The position numbers and the translations under genes are program-made. The notes under the pieces were generated by a model. That model did not search any database. It was given only the letters and a program-made list of their open reading frames with translations, and was not told the DNA's origin. From NCBI RefSeq assembly GCF_964275005.1, contig NC_092702.1, forward strand, positions 9,719,330 to 9,783,329: a stretch of DNA of 64,000 nt, read 5' to 3'. Source of the DNA: Diadema setosum. Its lineage: Eukaryota > Echinodermata > Echinoidea > Diadematoida > Diadematidae. Positions 1-11,500 of this stretch are shown one piece after another; the first letter of the stretch is position 1, and each line of letters starts with the position of its first letter.

Positions 1-368
1 TGGCATAATTCATACACAAAGATATACACGACATAGCATGCACCAGAATTCTTCCCATCTCCATTCTTTTCAGTGCAACTACAACAATAAATCAATGTAA
101 TTTCTTGGTACAGTCCTACAAACTGAAATGTGGCATTTGATTACATGTCTTAATAAACTTTTACAATATCAAAATGTTAGTTCGGTTGCATTGATTGCTT
201 CAGTTAAACAATAAAGTAAGTTGCAAATTAAAATGGCTAACAAGAGTTCATGTATGACGTTAAGTTCTGTACGAAAGCACCGATGAAACTGACATTGTAA
301 ATTAAAAAAGGTAGTACAAGGTTTTAGGATGACTCAAAATGAAACTAGAAATGTCGCTACGGCGACTG
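1..368. other. Non-coding, probably PDCD11 intron
   Basis: AT-rich sequence without a supportable exon, RNA gene or repeat. It lies downstream of PDCD11 coding exon 3 on the minus strand, so it is probably part of that gene's next intron. Confidence 0.4.
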
Positions 369-1687
369 ATGCCTCCGCCATAATGCATGATTCTCCCAAT
401 AGGTGTATAGTACAATGTCTTGACAATGTGTGATGACAGTTTCACATAACTGGCAAAATATCGAAATAACAGGTTTGTCAGAAATATCTTGAATGTTCAC
501 TTTCCACGAACTGGGTTTGCTATAATTGTCTATTAAAGAGTGCAGGTACACATATTTGGGGAATTGAAAATTTTTACTTGACTTCTGACTGACCTTATTA
601 TAAGTTTATGCATTGAGTATAATTTTCAAGGTATGAAGAAAGAGTGTAATTACAGTACAAAATATTTTTTTTTCATTTAAACCTGACCTTTGACCCTTAA
701 CCTTTGACCTTTGACCTTCTGGCTGGAAATTTCCAAGAGAATCTCCATCAAGTAATACATGTACATATATTAAACACTTTTAAAACTTATAATGCAATCA
801 TTGCATATACTAGTATACATGTATGAGGGTAATACAGTAGTAACATTTTCAGGAGTTGACCTTGACCTTTGAACCCCCTGACTATTGACCCATGACCCCT
901 AAATTCCCTAGATAATCCCTGCCAGTCAGTACATGCATATGTACCATGTTCCATGAAGATACATTGAACCATTTGCGAGAAAAGTGATATTGCAACAATT
1001 TTACCTAACCTTTGACCTTTTGACCTTTGACCTTATGACATGAAACTCTCTCTGGAGAATCCTTACGCAGTAGTACATGTCTACACTAAGTTTTAAGAAA
1101 ATAACTGCGGGCATTGCATAGATATGGGGGAAATAGCAACATTTTTAGCATTTGACCTTGACCTTTTGACCTTTGACCTCTTGTCAATGTCACTAGAATC
1201 TACTCAACTAATTGTCCCATCATACATCATCCTTGGACCAAGTTTGGTGAAAGCTGCTTCATCCAGTTTTGAGTTATCACATAAACAGATAAATTTTAGG
1301 ATTTGACCTTGATCTTTGACCTTTGACCTCTGTCCGATTTCACTGAAAAACTAAACAAGTAATTGTCCCATCATACATCATCCTCCAACAAAGTTTGGTG
1401 AAATTTGCTCCATACAGTCTTGAGTTATCGCGTAAACGGATACAATGTCATGATTTGACCTTGACCTTTGACCTTTAGCCGATTTCACTCAAAATCTTAT
1501 CAAATCGTTGCCCCATCATACTTCATACTTGGACCAAGTTTGGTAAAATTCCAGTAAATATTACTCAAGTTATCGCGTAAACGAAAGCGGACGGACGTAC
1601 GGACGTACAGACGTACGGACGTACGTACGGACGGACGGACAACCCGAAAACATAATGCCTCCGGCACCACTTCGTGGCGGAGGCATA
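369..1687. mobile_element. Non-autonomous element with DR1-rich tandem units
   Basis: The ends are inverted copies of ATGCCTCCGCCA (369-380 and its complement near 1675-1686). The right end also folds on itself into a hairpin (CCTCCG against CGGAGG, 1662-1684), preceded by an ACGGACGT-type simple tract at 1585-1641. The interior holds degenerate tandem units of about 150 bp, clearest at 1150-1300, 1301-1450 and 1451-1590, each beginning with TTTGACCTTGACCTTTGACC-like sequence. There is no coding capacity. Similar end sequences are widespread in marine invertebrate genomes; the family name is not known to me. Confidence 0.7.
684..1473. promoter_or_regulatory. Array of six perfect DR1 nuclear-receptor sites
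   Basis: TGACCTTTGACC, the reverse complement of GGTCAAAGGTCA, occurs without mismatch at 684-695, 705-716, 1021-1032, 1167-1178, 1317-1328 and 1462-1473. Further half-sites sit at one- and two-base spacings. DR1 (two AGGTCA half-sites one base apart) is the classic site for RXR heterodimers, HNF4 and COUP-TF. The sites belong to the repeat units of the surrounding element, so actual binding is untested. Confidence 0.55.
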
Positions 1688-1768
1688 AAAAAATCAAAAT
1701 TACTGACAGCTATATTACCTTGAGCATAACTTCACAATGTGTATAATATGTTTCAAATGTGAACAAAC

Positions 1769-1939
1769 CTCCTCATCAGCTCCTTCCTCCACATTCATTT
1801 CTTGCAGCTTTTGTGTGAAAGGGGCCGAGATATCTGTGATCTGTACAAATCCCTTTAGACAATTGGGCAGGCTGAGCACGACTTCATACTCGTGGACCTC
1901 CTTGACCGCTGCCAGTACCAACATGCCCTCAGAGATTGT
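1769..1939 (-). CDS. PDCD11: PDCD11/RRP5 coding exon 3
   Basis: A 57-codon exon read on the minus strand. It starts after the acceptor TTATGCAG (ACA at 1939) and ends before the donor GAG|GTTTGT at 1768. It encodes TISEGMLVLAAVKEVHEYEV followed by VVLSLPNCLKGFVQITDIS, which matches the start of the first S1 RNA-binding domain of vertebrate PDCD11/yeast Rrp5. Exon length is an exact multiple of three, and the phase (0/0) agrees with exon 2. Rrp5 is a nucleolar protein with many S1 repeats and C-terminal TPR-like repeats, needed for early cleavages of pre-rRNA in both subunit pathways. The remaining exons must lie beyond the left edge; none was recognised between 1 and 1768. Confidence 0.85.
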
Positions 1940-2426
1940 CTGCATAAGATTCAGTGGCACAAGTATTAATTGGTTCAGTTTGCCAGTCGGCTCCATGCAC
2001 ATTGTACACAATCTTCACAAATAACATAAAGCCTATCACCAGTAATGTACCTTTCACCTCCAATGTGTTCTGTCAGAGCATCTCTATCCAAATCTGAAAA
2101 TCTGAAGAGATCCTGATCATATCAACATTGTACCTCCAATAAACTTTTATTGATGTAAAAAAAAATATGAATCTATATCTGCAGTTTGCATTGAAGGATA
2201 TACCACAAGATGTGTTTGAAACTGCTTAATATCAGTTCATTGTAATATAATGTTTGTTTCACCCCGCTCCATTCTACTTTTGGCAATACAAATTTGTTAT
2301 TTGTTTGACAGGAACTGCAAAAACCACTAGAAAAAAAAAAATACAACAAACTGATGTTGCATTATGTATTGTTTATTTCTCTGTTTCTTCCTGATAATTA
2401 CATTCTGAAATACCATACATCTCTAC

Positions 2427-2567
2427 CTTTTGAGAGAAAATTCTGGGAGTGAATTTTTCCATCTCAGTCACAACCACAGACTCCTCAGCCTCAGCTGCTG
2501 TCTCTTCATCCTTTTTTATCTTCTTCTTCTTCTTCTTGACTATACTTAAGGTTTCTTCTCCTGATTC
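2427..2567 (-). CDS. PDCD11: PDCD11/RRP5 coding exon 2
   Basis: A 47-codon exon on the minus strand, between the acceptor TGTCTTTAG and the donor AAG|GTAGAG, phase 0 at both ends. It encodes a very charged linker: a run of six lysines within SIVKKKKKKIKKDEE, then an acidic AEAEE stretch, ending in FTPRIFSQK. The N-terminal tail of PDCD11 orthologues is likewise lysine-rich with nuclear/nucleolar localisation character. It joins in frame to exon 1 (ending DVLFQ) and exon 3 (starting TISEG). The call rests on splice phases and position more than on residue identity. Confidence 0.75.
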
Positions 2568-2625
2568 CTAAAGACAGAGAATAAACATGTTGAAAGCAAG
2601 AGAATATTAATCAGAGGTGTGAGGG

Positions 2626-2846
2626 TTGAGGTGTGAATTTCCTTCAATTTGTCTCCCTCTACAAATAAAATTTGTAAGATCGCAACTGCTGATATGTAAT
2701 TTAACAAACACGGAAAGCAGTAGATGACACGTTCGAGTCCTGGGTTCTTTTTTTCCAACACGTTTGTTAAATTACAGATCAGCGGTTGCGATCTTACAAA
2801 TGTCATTTGCAGAGAGACACAAACAGAAGAAATTTCACATCTCAAT
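2626..2846. repeat. Inverted-repeat element in PDCD11 intron 1
   Basis: Two imperfect arms of about 85 bp (2626-2712 and 2759-2846) are reverse complements, sharing for example TTTGTAAGATCGCAAC. The central loop of about 46 bp contains GTTCGAGTCC, which fits a Pol III B box, followed by a run of seven T at 2748-2754. This is a MITE-like foldback, or two SINE-like copies in opposite orientation. It contributes to no gene. Confidence 0.65.
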
Positions 2847-3070
2847 AATCATGTTCATACGGACAATAACAAGACAATCAAAGGGACAATATAATCAATA
2901 CATGTGACTGACAGGCAGACAGACAAGACAAAAAAGCAGACATCATGCACACATTTTGCTTCAAGGGAAATTTGAAATGACTGAGAACAGGAGGAACTTG
3001 TTTTCAAGATAAAAGGTTAGGCAAAAGTAGGGAAAGGATGCAAATTTAATAGAAAAAAGGAAAAGATTAC

Positions 3071-3196
3071 CTGAAACAACACATCCCTGGCAGGTCTCTT
3101 CACAGCTTGTTTTGCAGAGTGTTTCACTTTGTCCTTCACCAAGACCTTTGGGCCAGCTGGCCTGGCAGGAGTACCTCTAGGAAAGTCTTCCTCCAT
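3071..3196 (-). CDS. PDCD11: PDCD11/RRP5 coding exon 1 (start)
   Basis: A 42-codon first coding exon on the minus strand, ATG at 3196-3194, ending at the donor CAG|GTAATC (phase 0). It encodes MEEDFPRGTPARPAGPKVLV and ends ...RDVLFQ. The opening ME-(E/D)-x-FPRG is the hallmark of animal PDCD11 N termini. An in-frame ATG seven codons upstream (3217) would add MAQRYSV; the downstream one is preferred because the orthologue similarity begins there. The gene points left, away from ATP5MK, which reads right from 25.8 kb. Confidence 0.85.
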
Positions 3197-3217
3197 CACT
3201 GAATATCTTTGAGCCAA

Positions 3218-4112
3218 TGAATATCAAGTGACTTGGCAGCAGTATACACATACATTGGGTGTTTTCTCTCACTCTGTGATCTGGAGACTGGACAAAGCAC
3301 AGACAATACAGAATCAAATTTTGTGACATTAGATATTACTGCACCCACAATTCATTTTTTTACTAGTAAAAAGCAAAACTGACTTTAAAAGGGAGTGCAG
3401 GTACCATTGATTCCTCAATGCAGTGATGAATATGGTGGTCAATGGGTGCAATTTTAGTTTTGGAGGAAACTTACTAAAGCAGTATGAAAATAGCAATGAT
3501 GTACTGATGACGTTATGACAATACACCTCACATCTACAGTACATGGTGCCAATGTACAATTCTTTTGTATCCATACTTTAAGATAGGATTCTGGATACCC
3601 AGATTGCACCAAAATCACTGGATATGATTATTTCCAATCACTCACATAAATCTGAACTAAATAGGTCTTTGGGTATTGTTGATATCTATGTCTCCTCCAT
3701 GTTGTCGCTCAAGGTGTGAGTCTTGTCGCAAGCTCAGAGTGTGATGGTATTGGCAAAAAACCTCAATACTGGCCATTGCAATAACTATAAGTACAAGGGT
3801 TTAAATGCATATATGTGATGACATAAATGGTATCCCGGGGTACCAAACAAAAATCAGCCATTTTGTTGAGTTATTTATTTTTTTCAAAAGGTTGTACCCT
3901 GGGTGCCAAAAAGAGGAAATTATTTTGGTGCCAGAGCTAGTGCGCGCTAGCCACTGCACTGCACTGCACCAAAGCACACGCTAGTGGTATCGCAGCTTCC
4001 ATGCACGCATAGTATAACATGCAGTGGCATGGGAATGACTATGTAGATGCACACACAGTGCATGCATTTTTCTCTGGCTGTCCTCGAGTGGACGTGAGGT
4101 GGCGCTACCCAA
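3218..4112. other. Presumed PDCD11 upstream region, no clear feature
   Basis: This should hold the PDCD11 promoter and any 5' untranslated exon. I see no reliable TATA box or exon. A GGTATCCCGGGGTACC motif occurs at about 3828-3843, and sequence near 3880-3970 is related to the inverted repeat that follows. Confidence 0.3.
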
Positions 4113-4153
4113 CGCGGTTACCCGGGGTACTACGGTACCCCGGGGTAACGCGT
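4113..4153. repeat. GC-rich inverted repeat
   Basis: ACGCGGTTACCCGGGGTAC (from 4113) is followed three bases later by its near-exact reverse complement ending ACGCGT. A 19-bp stem with a three-base loop. Confidence 0.7.
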
Positions 4154-4418
4154 GATGCATCATGTGTCGATTTGCGAAATTCCTCGATCAACGGGCACTG
4201 CAACGTCCCCGATGCAACCTCATGCCAACAAGGCATGCTGTTGCGCATTTTTCAGCGGCCCTGAACGTGCATTGACATTGAACACATATAACACTGAATT
4301 TTGACCAGCTGGCCAGGGCGGTCAGATTCTGGTCAGTTATCATTCATAGCAATATATTTCTGGATTTTCTGAAATTCTATGATGTATTGCAAAACAAAAT
4401 CATCAGTGAGATAAATGT

Positions 4419-5365
4419 ACAGTTAAACTCGCATAAGTCAATCTTCTCGGGACTGAGCAAAACACATCGACTTAGGCGATTTTCGACTTGTGCGTTAGTC
4501 GAAAAAAATCGACTTAACAACAGTTACACCACACGTACATTATGTATAAATGTACATGTATGTTGTCTAACTCTGGAGCCGAGAGCTGGAGAGGTGGTGT
4601 GCCGCAGCACGCCCCGGGTCGCCCGGCAGGGCCACGGCTAACTTTGCATGGACAGTGCATTAGTATTGGCACAAGTCCGATTATTTTACACCCTTGTTAA
4701 ACCTTGGGGAAGTGAATATGAACGATATTTGAGCAGTGATTGATTCCAGTTTACCATACCGTGGCTTGAAATGCGTGTAGAGGTGTAATTCTGATTTACC
4801 CGTGCCTGTAACTTTCCCCCTACTTTCCGCTTTGAAAACTCAGCAGCTTCATCCATCCACTGCACTGTACAGCGCAGACTGCAAACATACACAGACTATA
4901 CACAGCCCAGTCGCTGTACGTACGCACAACTATTACACAGCCCAGTAATTGCTGTACGTACGTAGCGCTAGCGCGACAGGGCTGGACCAGCGGACCTCCA
5001 AACACGAAGAGAGTTCAACAATCGCATGCGATCGCTTTGAATTTTGATACTTTAGATCATTTTTTTTTTGTCACCTGTCTGGTCGGGCTAGTTCTTATGT
5101 AAACAAAAACTGGCGTCTCGTGATTTTGACAGTGATTTATTGCACAATAAAATCTTATTCGACTTAGGCACAGTGAATTTAATGGTTTTCCGTGAAAGTG
5201 TTCTTGGAATTTCATCGACTTAGGCGAGTATTCGAGTTACAAAATTCGACTTGTGAGTGAATTAATACACGTATGTCAATGGGGAAAAATCGGGACTTTT
5301 TAAAATCATCGACTTGCGCGATTATTCGACATATGCGATGTCGACTTAGGCGAGTTTAACTGTAG
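4419..5365. mobile_element. TIR element with a second element inserted
   Basis: The ends are ACAGTTAAACTCGCATAAGT at 4419 and its near-perfect complement ending at 5365 (..TTAGGCGAGTTTAACTGT). Interior segments rich in TCGACTT recur near both ends. A remnant of the hairpin-ended MULE-like family lies inside at about 4893-5094. There is no coding capacity. Confidence 0.75.
4893..5094 (+). mobile_element. Deleted copy of the hairpin-ended MULE-like family
   Basis: It keeps the left end (ACTATACACAGCCCAGTCGC...) and the right end (CTGTCTGGTCGGGCTA) of the family seen complete at 15613-16327 and 43163-43873. The middle is missing, and an extra copy of the CACAGCCCAGT segment is present. Confidence 0.7.
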
Positions 5366-6945
5366 TTTAATATATTAAACTACCCCAACCAGCCTTTGCA
5401 CAGTGTCTGAAACCCACACACCAACTTGGCTAAATCCTCTGCACAGCTACAAAACTTGTCAAGTGTTGAAATTTCTACATTCTAGCACAAATTTTACTAT
5501 GACTCACATGGAAATTAGAGCATGGCATAACGAAATCATTCCATAATGACCACTTGCGTGATATCCATAGTCTGCATAGAGCAAAATTTCAATTCCTAAG
5601 AGTACAGCCTGACCACCGCAGTGTTTATTCAAGATATGCTGTAACGGCTTTGACCAAAGACACTTACTTTAAATGGAAGTGCTCAGTATATAATGAGAGC
5701 TGAGCATGTGCATTGAAAGAGTTGCAAAAACCTTGTATATACACATTTCCGTAGAGATAAGAGCTTGTACAGCTGAGCGCATAGCAACCATTTTTGACAA
5801 TCCTTTCAATTGCAACCGAAGGAATCTCTTTGAAATGAGAATTGAGAGACAGGGCCGACAACAGTAGTGCGAAGAAAATGTGATCTACACCTTGTGGACA
5901 AATGGGAATTCAGTGTGTATAAAACATTTAAATCTTCATTTTTGGTCAGTTGTAAATTGTGTATGTCAATATTGACAATAAAAATAGCAAGCTAAATTGA
6001 TCAAGTTAGCAAAAATAGGTCTGAGTAATAAACATGACGTACATTGTACAGTGTATTGAATTCAAAATCCATATTGTCGGTCGGAATAAGGTGTGGTTTC
6101 GGATCTGGAATGGTATTGCCACTTGGTATTGCCACCTGCACCAAGGTTCGACCTCCCGTGCCACAGTTCGACCGTGTGCAAAGCATATAATAGACTAAGT
6201 TTCTACATGTAGCAGGCAGTCAAATTTTGGACAGCGTTATGGTCGAATTATGGGCAGTTTGCATTACAGCCTGTTGCGACACTTGTGTACAGTGACAGGG
6301 TTGTGTATACCGGTAGTTAATATTTAACATACATTGTTGCAGATATGATTTTGTATTCAATGAATGATTTTAGTTGAATAAAGAAAAGCTCAAATGGCCA
6401 AATTCTGGTCAGCTTTGATACTCTAGAAGATTATCCCCATTTGCAACATGGGCAGTTTTATCTATTGATATAACAGCTTTTTGTAGTAAGAACGTCAAGT
6501 AGGCTTAGTCCCGCTTTAGAACAAAGAGCATGAGTTACTGTACAGTGAATGGGAAGTGAGGGATCTTACAACTGATTGGGCCTTTTCATCAACCAACATG
6601 ACCAACTTTATCCGTAGCCAAGATTCAAGCTACAAGGAATAATAGAGCAATATTGTGCACTACCCCTTCTTCCTCATTTGGGTCTAGATGGAACGTAGAG
6701 GAGTATTTTGAATACGATCAAGAAGAATGAAACGGCCTCTGATGGAATTTATTAGGCACTGGCATGGCAACTTGTCCATCTGCTGCAATATTTGTTCAAC
6801 TCAAATAATACATACAAAATTATATCTACAACAATGTATGTTAGATAATCAAACTACTTTCTACTGATTTTTACATACATCGTAAAATTTCACAAAAACC
6901 TAAAATATTATCAGTATCACCTTGATAATCCACCAGAATCCATCT
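5366..6945. other. Intergenic or intronic, no feature recognised
   Basis: AT-rich sequence. Open frames are short and non-conserved in character. No paired ends or RNA gene were found. Confidence 0.35.
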
Positions 6946-7552
6946 GGCCTCTCCAGAATTCGGACGCGCGCTGTGCGCGTTCAATGTCAATGTGAGTACA
7001 AGGCCCCTGAAAAAATGTGAAGCGCCATACCTTGTTGGCGTAAGGTTCTATGGGGGATGTTGCGGCGTCTGTTGGTGTCCAAATTCTGGCGAGTCGGCAC
7101 TTGCGTTCAATGCCTATGCCTGTACAATAGATTTAACCACTGCATTAGCACGTACAGAGATTTTGTTTTATATATGTGTGCTTTCGAGGATACCATCACA
7201 CTCTGAGCTTGCGATAGGCGAAAAATCTTGGAACAGTACAGCGTATTTCTCGATTTTTAGTACTTTGTCGGTGACCCTGATTCTTAACACGAGACTTAAA
7301 TCATGCACACTTTTGAAAAGTTGCACGGATTCTGCACTTTTGATGGCGAAATCTGGGATTTTAGATTTTTCCTGTTGTGAACGACAGTGCCAGTATGTTA
7401 ATGGCGGCTGTGTGTTAGCACCGTGTGTCTCTACCGTGTCATTACTGGTTTACTGTATCTGCGTTTCGACTCTGTTTGACTTGCAATGTTCAAACTGCAA
7501 GTTTCCTTACATCACAAGCCACGTCAGGAGTAAGTCCAAATCGTCTCCAACC

Positions 7553-8485
7553 ATGTCGTCGTCGAGAACAAGACTAAAGAAGAAATCTTCTAAATCTGGT
7601 CACCATGTTGAAACCATCGACGAAGATTCCCCCGAGGACTCCCCCGACCTGGCTGGGCATTCCAGTCTAGGTTGTACCGGCAGAGACGTCTCTACTGCTG
7701 CTGGGCACTCAAGCACTACACCTCATTCAAATGCAAATTGTGCTGCCGACACAAGTGAAAGTGCGAATGCAAATACGAGCACGGACAATGTCAAGACCGC
7801 CGACATGAAAGAGCTCATTTCCGAGCAAGTGATGAAAGCCCTTTGTTCAGAATCTGTCATCAAGGAAATAGTTGACGCCGTTTACACAGCTGTCTACGAG
7901 AAACTTGGGGATGAACTTCATGCTTCGTTTCAGCTAGAATTGAAGCAAAGGGACGAAAAGATCAGTGAACTTGCTTCATCATCGGAGAAACTCCAGAAGA
8001 AGATCAAATACTTGGAATCAGAGCTGGAGAAACAGGAACAGTATTCACGTCGTCAGTGTCTACGAGTATACGGCCTCCCAGAATCTCCAAAGGAGAATAC
8101 GGATGATGCCATCCTCGCTCTTGCCACCAAGATCGGTGTCGACCTGGATGTTCGGGACCTAGACAGAAGCCACAGGATCACCTCCAAGCCGCGCTCCGGC
8201 GATCGATCTACCAACCATCAGTCACCTGCAAAACCCAGACCACTCCTAGTCAAATTTGCGAGATACAACGCTCGTAACCAGATGTATGCTGCCAAGTCGC
8301 GATTGAAGGGGACAGGAATTGTCATCCGCGAAGACTTGACATCTGAAAGGCAGGAACTGTACTACAAAGCACTCTCTCACGTGAACACTACGCAAACATG
8401 GTCATCTGACGGAAGAATCTTCACAATAACAAAAAACGGAACCAAGAAACTGATCACTTCCCTCCGCGACATCGACACTTTGTGA
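7553..8485 (+). CDS. LINE ORF1 (coiled-coil RNA-binding protein)
   Basis: 310 codons from ATG 7553. The frame is open upstream to 6992, but those 187 codons are cysteine-rich without family character, whereas from 7553 the sequence is typical. Residues 1-90 are a basic then Ser/Thr-rich disordered region. About residues 105-165 form a heptad-like coiled coil (ELKQRDEKISEL, KLQKKIKYLESELEKQEQY). It is followed by SRRQCLRVYGLPE, the start of an RRM-like domain as in L1/CR1-type ORF1 proteins (Transposase_22-like), and a C-terminal domain. The likely role is to bind LINE RNA and act as a nucleic-acid chaperone in the RNP. Stop at 8483-8485. Confidence 0.75.
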   Translation: MSSSRTRLKKKSSKSGHHVETIDEDSPEDSPDLAGHSSLGCTGRDVSTAAGHSSTTPHSNANCAADTSESANANTSTDNVKTADMKELISEQVMKALCSESVIKEIVDAVYTAVYEKLGDELHASFQLELKQRDEKISELASSSEKLQKKIKYLESELEKQEQYSRRQCLRVYGLPESPKENTDDAILALATKIGVDLDVRDLDRSHRITSKPRSGDRSTNHQSPAKPRPLLVKFARYNARNQMYAAKSRLKGTGIVIREDLTSERQELYYKALSHVNTTQTWSSDGRIFTITKNGTKKLITSLRDIDTL

Positions 8486-8519
8486 ATAATCAATAAAGCT
8501 TCATTATCTCTGTCTTCTA

Positions 8520-11500
8520 ATGGCGTCTTTCTGTGAGTATCTAGGCACTGATTTTTCGGTCAATTCTGATGACGATGAGAATTCCTATTCTCAAAATTAC
8601 ACCTCTGATTGCAATTATTATAATTTTGAACAGTTTCGTGATTCAGTATCTATTAATGCGTCGATGAACAAGCTTAGCTTGATCCATTATAATGCTAGAA
8701 GTTTGAATAAGAATTTTGATAAACTTTGTGAAGATTTACAGGTTCTTAAGTTCCCCTTTTCTGTTATAGGAGTAACTGAGACATGGATGAGCAATACATC
8801 AAATCATTTTTCTTTACAGGGTTATAATATGTTCCAAGCTAATCGTATTGAAGGCCGAGGCGGAGGAGTAGCATTATATGTCAGAGAAAATCTGTCTGTT
8901 CAAACTTTACAAGATGTAGAATTGTCTATTGATGGCGTAGAATCTCTTTTCATTGAAACCACGGATGCAATTAAGAACAAGATAATAATTGGAATAGTAT
9001 ATCGTAAACCTTCTTCAAATGTCGGTGATTTCATAAAATCCTTTGATTTAGTTTTGAATACATTGAATGCAATGTCGAAAGTGTGTTTTATTATGGGAGA
9101 TTTGAATCTTGATTTGATACAGTATGACCAAAACAGTGTCATTCAGAATTACGTTGATATGCTTTTTTCAATGGGGTATTCCCCCCTGATATGTAAACCG
9201 ACCCGTGTATGTTCTAATTCAGCTACTCTTATAGACAATATTTTTACCAATTCTTCTGACCATCATTTCATTTCTGGTATTTTACTCTCTGATTTGAGCG
9301 ACCATTATCCAGTTTTTTCTGTTTCTTCTTTAGCTACGTTGAGTCCAAATAGTAAAAAGCATAGTGTATTATCACGGAAAATAACACCTTTGTCATTATC
9401 ATCACTGATGGGCGATTTATCGAAAGCTGACTGGTCAGATATCCTTGAGCTGAACGCCAATCTTGCCTATGAGTTATTTTTGGACCGCTTTCTGTTTATA
9501 TTGAATGAACATATGCCGCTTAGAAAAAGGGGTTCTGTTGATAAAAGGATTAAAAAGCCCTGGATCACACGTGCAATATTGAAATCAATCAAGAAGAAAA
9601 ACAGATTATTTAAATTGTACAAACTGAACCCAAACAACAGTAATGAATCATTTTATAAGCAATATCGTAATAGATTGAACTCTGTTATTCGACATGCTAA
9701 AAGAAAATATTATTATGATGAGTTTCATAAGACTAAATTTGATTCAAAACGTATGTGGAAATTTATTAACCGGACTCTGGGAAAAACTGATAGTAATCTG
9801 CCTGAAATTTTAGTACAAGGAAATGATGTTATATGTGATCAAGTTTTAATAGCAAATATTTTTAATGAATATTTTGTGGATGTTGGTCCAAATTTGTCTC
9901 GTTCGATTGATACATCAGATACGTCTATGAGTTTTTCTGATTTTCTCTCTGGTAATTTTGAACGTTCTTTCTTTTTTAAACCGGTTTCTGAATCAGAAAT
10001 ATATGATATTGTTCACAAAATTGATGGTAACAAGAGTGCTGGCTTTGATAACATACCCGCTTCCATTGTAAAATCAGTTATCACATTTATCATTAAACCA
10101 ATTGTACATATATGTAATTTATCTCTTGAAACCGGCGTATTTCCATCCAGTATGAAAACTGCCAAAGTTATCCCTGTGTTTAAGAAAGGGGACAAGAATG
10201 ATTGTAATAACTACAGACCTATATCAGTACTACCGGTTTTTGCAAAAATATTGGAGAGAATAGCATTTGATAGGCTTTACACTTTTCTTAATCAGAATGA
10301 TATTCTTTGTTCTAATCAATATGGTTTCCGTTCCCATTATTCTACTGAGTTTGCTATAATTGATTTATATGATCGGGTATTGAATCTTATCAATAAAAAT
10401 AAGCATGCAATTGCAATATTTATGGATTTATCGAAGGCCTTCGACACCCTTTCCCATTCAGTTTTATTATCCAAATTGCAATACTACGGGGTTCGTGGTA
10501 TACCATACCAGTGGTTTCATAGTTATTTAACTGGGCGAAAACAATATACTTTATATAATACTTACTGCTCTAATAGCAACTCATTATTGTGCGGTGTTCC
10601 CCAGGGGTCCATATTAGGACCCCTTCTGTTTTTGATATATATTAATGATATTGTAAAATGTGCACCGTTTTTTCAGTTCTTATTATTTGCAGATGACACT
10701 ACTTTAGTAGCATCCCATTCTGATTTTTCAGTTTTGATTGATTCCATAAATGAAAATTTGAATTTAGTTTATACTTGGCTTCTCTGTAATAAGTTGTCAT
10801 TGAATGTTCTCAAAACAAAATATGTCGTATTTCGTTATTCGCAAAATTTGAGTGAAAATTATGACAACATATCATTGTATATAAATGACACTGAAATTGA
10901 ACACTGCTCGGTAGTAACATACTTGGGAGTGACATTAGATCAACATTTTGCCTGGGATTTTCATATAAATCATGTCAGTTCGAAGGTATCCAGGATCATT
11001 GGTATACTTCAACATATAAGGCATTTTGTCCCCCTTCGTATTTTGTTTATGATGTACAATGCATTTATTCTTCCATATATTATGTATTGCAACACTGTGT
11101 GGGCCACTGCATACCCGTCCAAACTCTGCAAACTGCACCGTCTTCAAAAACGGGCTCTGCGTATCTGTTCAAATGCCGAATTTTATGCTCCATCTATGCC
11201 TTTATTTTATAGTTTGAACACTCTAAATATTTATGATATTAATAGATTAAGTATTTGTATGATTATGCATCGTTATTTTTCCAATACATTACCTGAGTAT
11301 CTGATGGAAATGTTTTCTTTGAATCTGGATGTACACAATTATGATACTACAAATAGACAACTTTCCCACAAATCTAGAGTAACTTCCCATTCCCTGTATA
11401 AATCGATTCGGTATACTGGACCAAATATGTGGAATTCTCTGCCTCCATCGCTACGCAATATTCAATTTCTGAACTCATTTAAAATTAAGTATAAGTTTCA

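Noticed and set aside
684-1473. Genuine PDCD11 enhancer
   Set aside because: The DR1 sites belong to the repeat's own tandem units; without binding or conservation data an enhancer role cannot be claimed.
1585-1641. CRISPR-like array (ACGTACGG repeats)
   Set aside because: Short simple-sequence tract without spacers, in a eukaryotic transposon.
6992-7552. Upstream extension of LINE ORF1 by 187 codons
   Set aside because: Cysteine-rich, unlike ORF1 proteins; the family-like sequence begins at the ATG at 7553. Treated as the 5' region.
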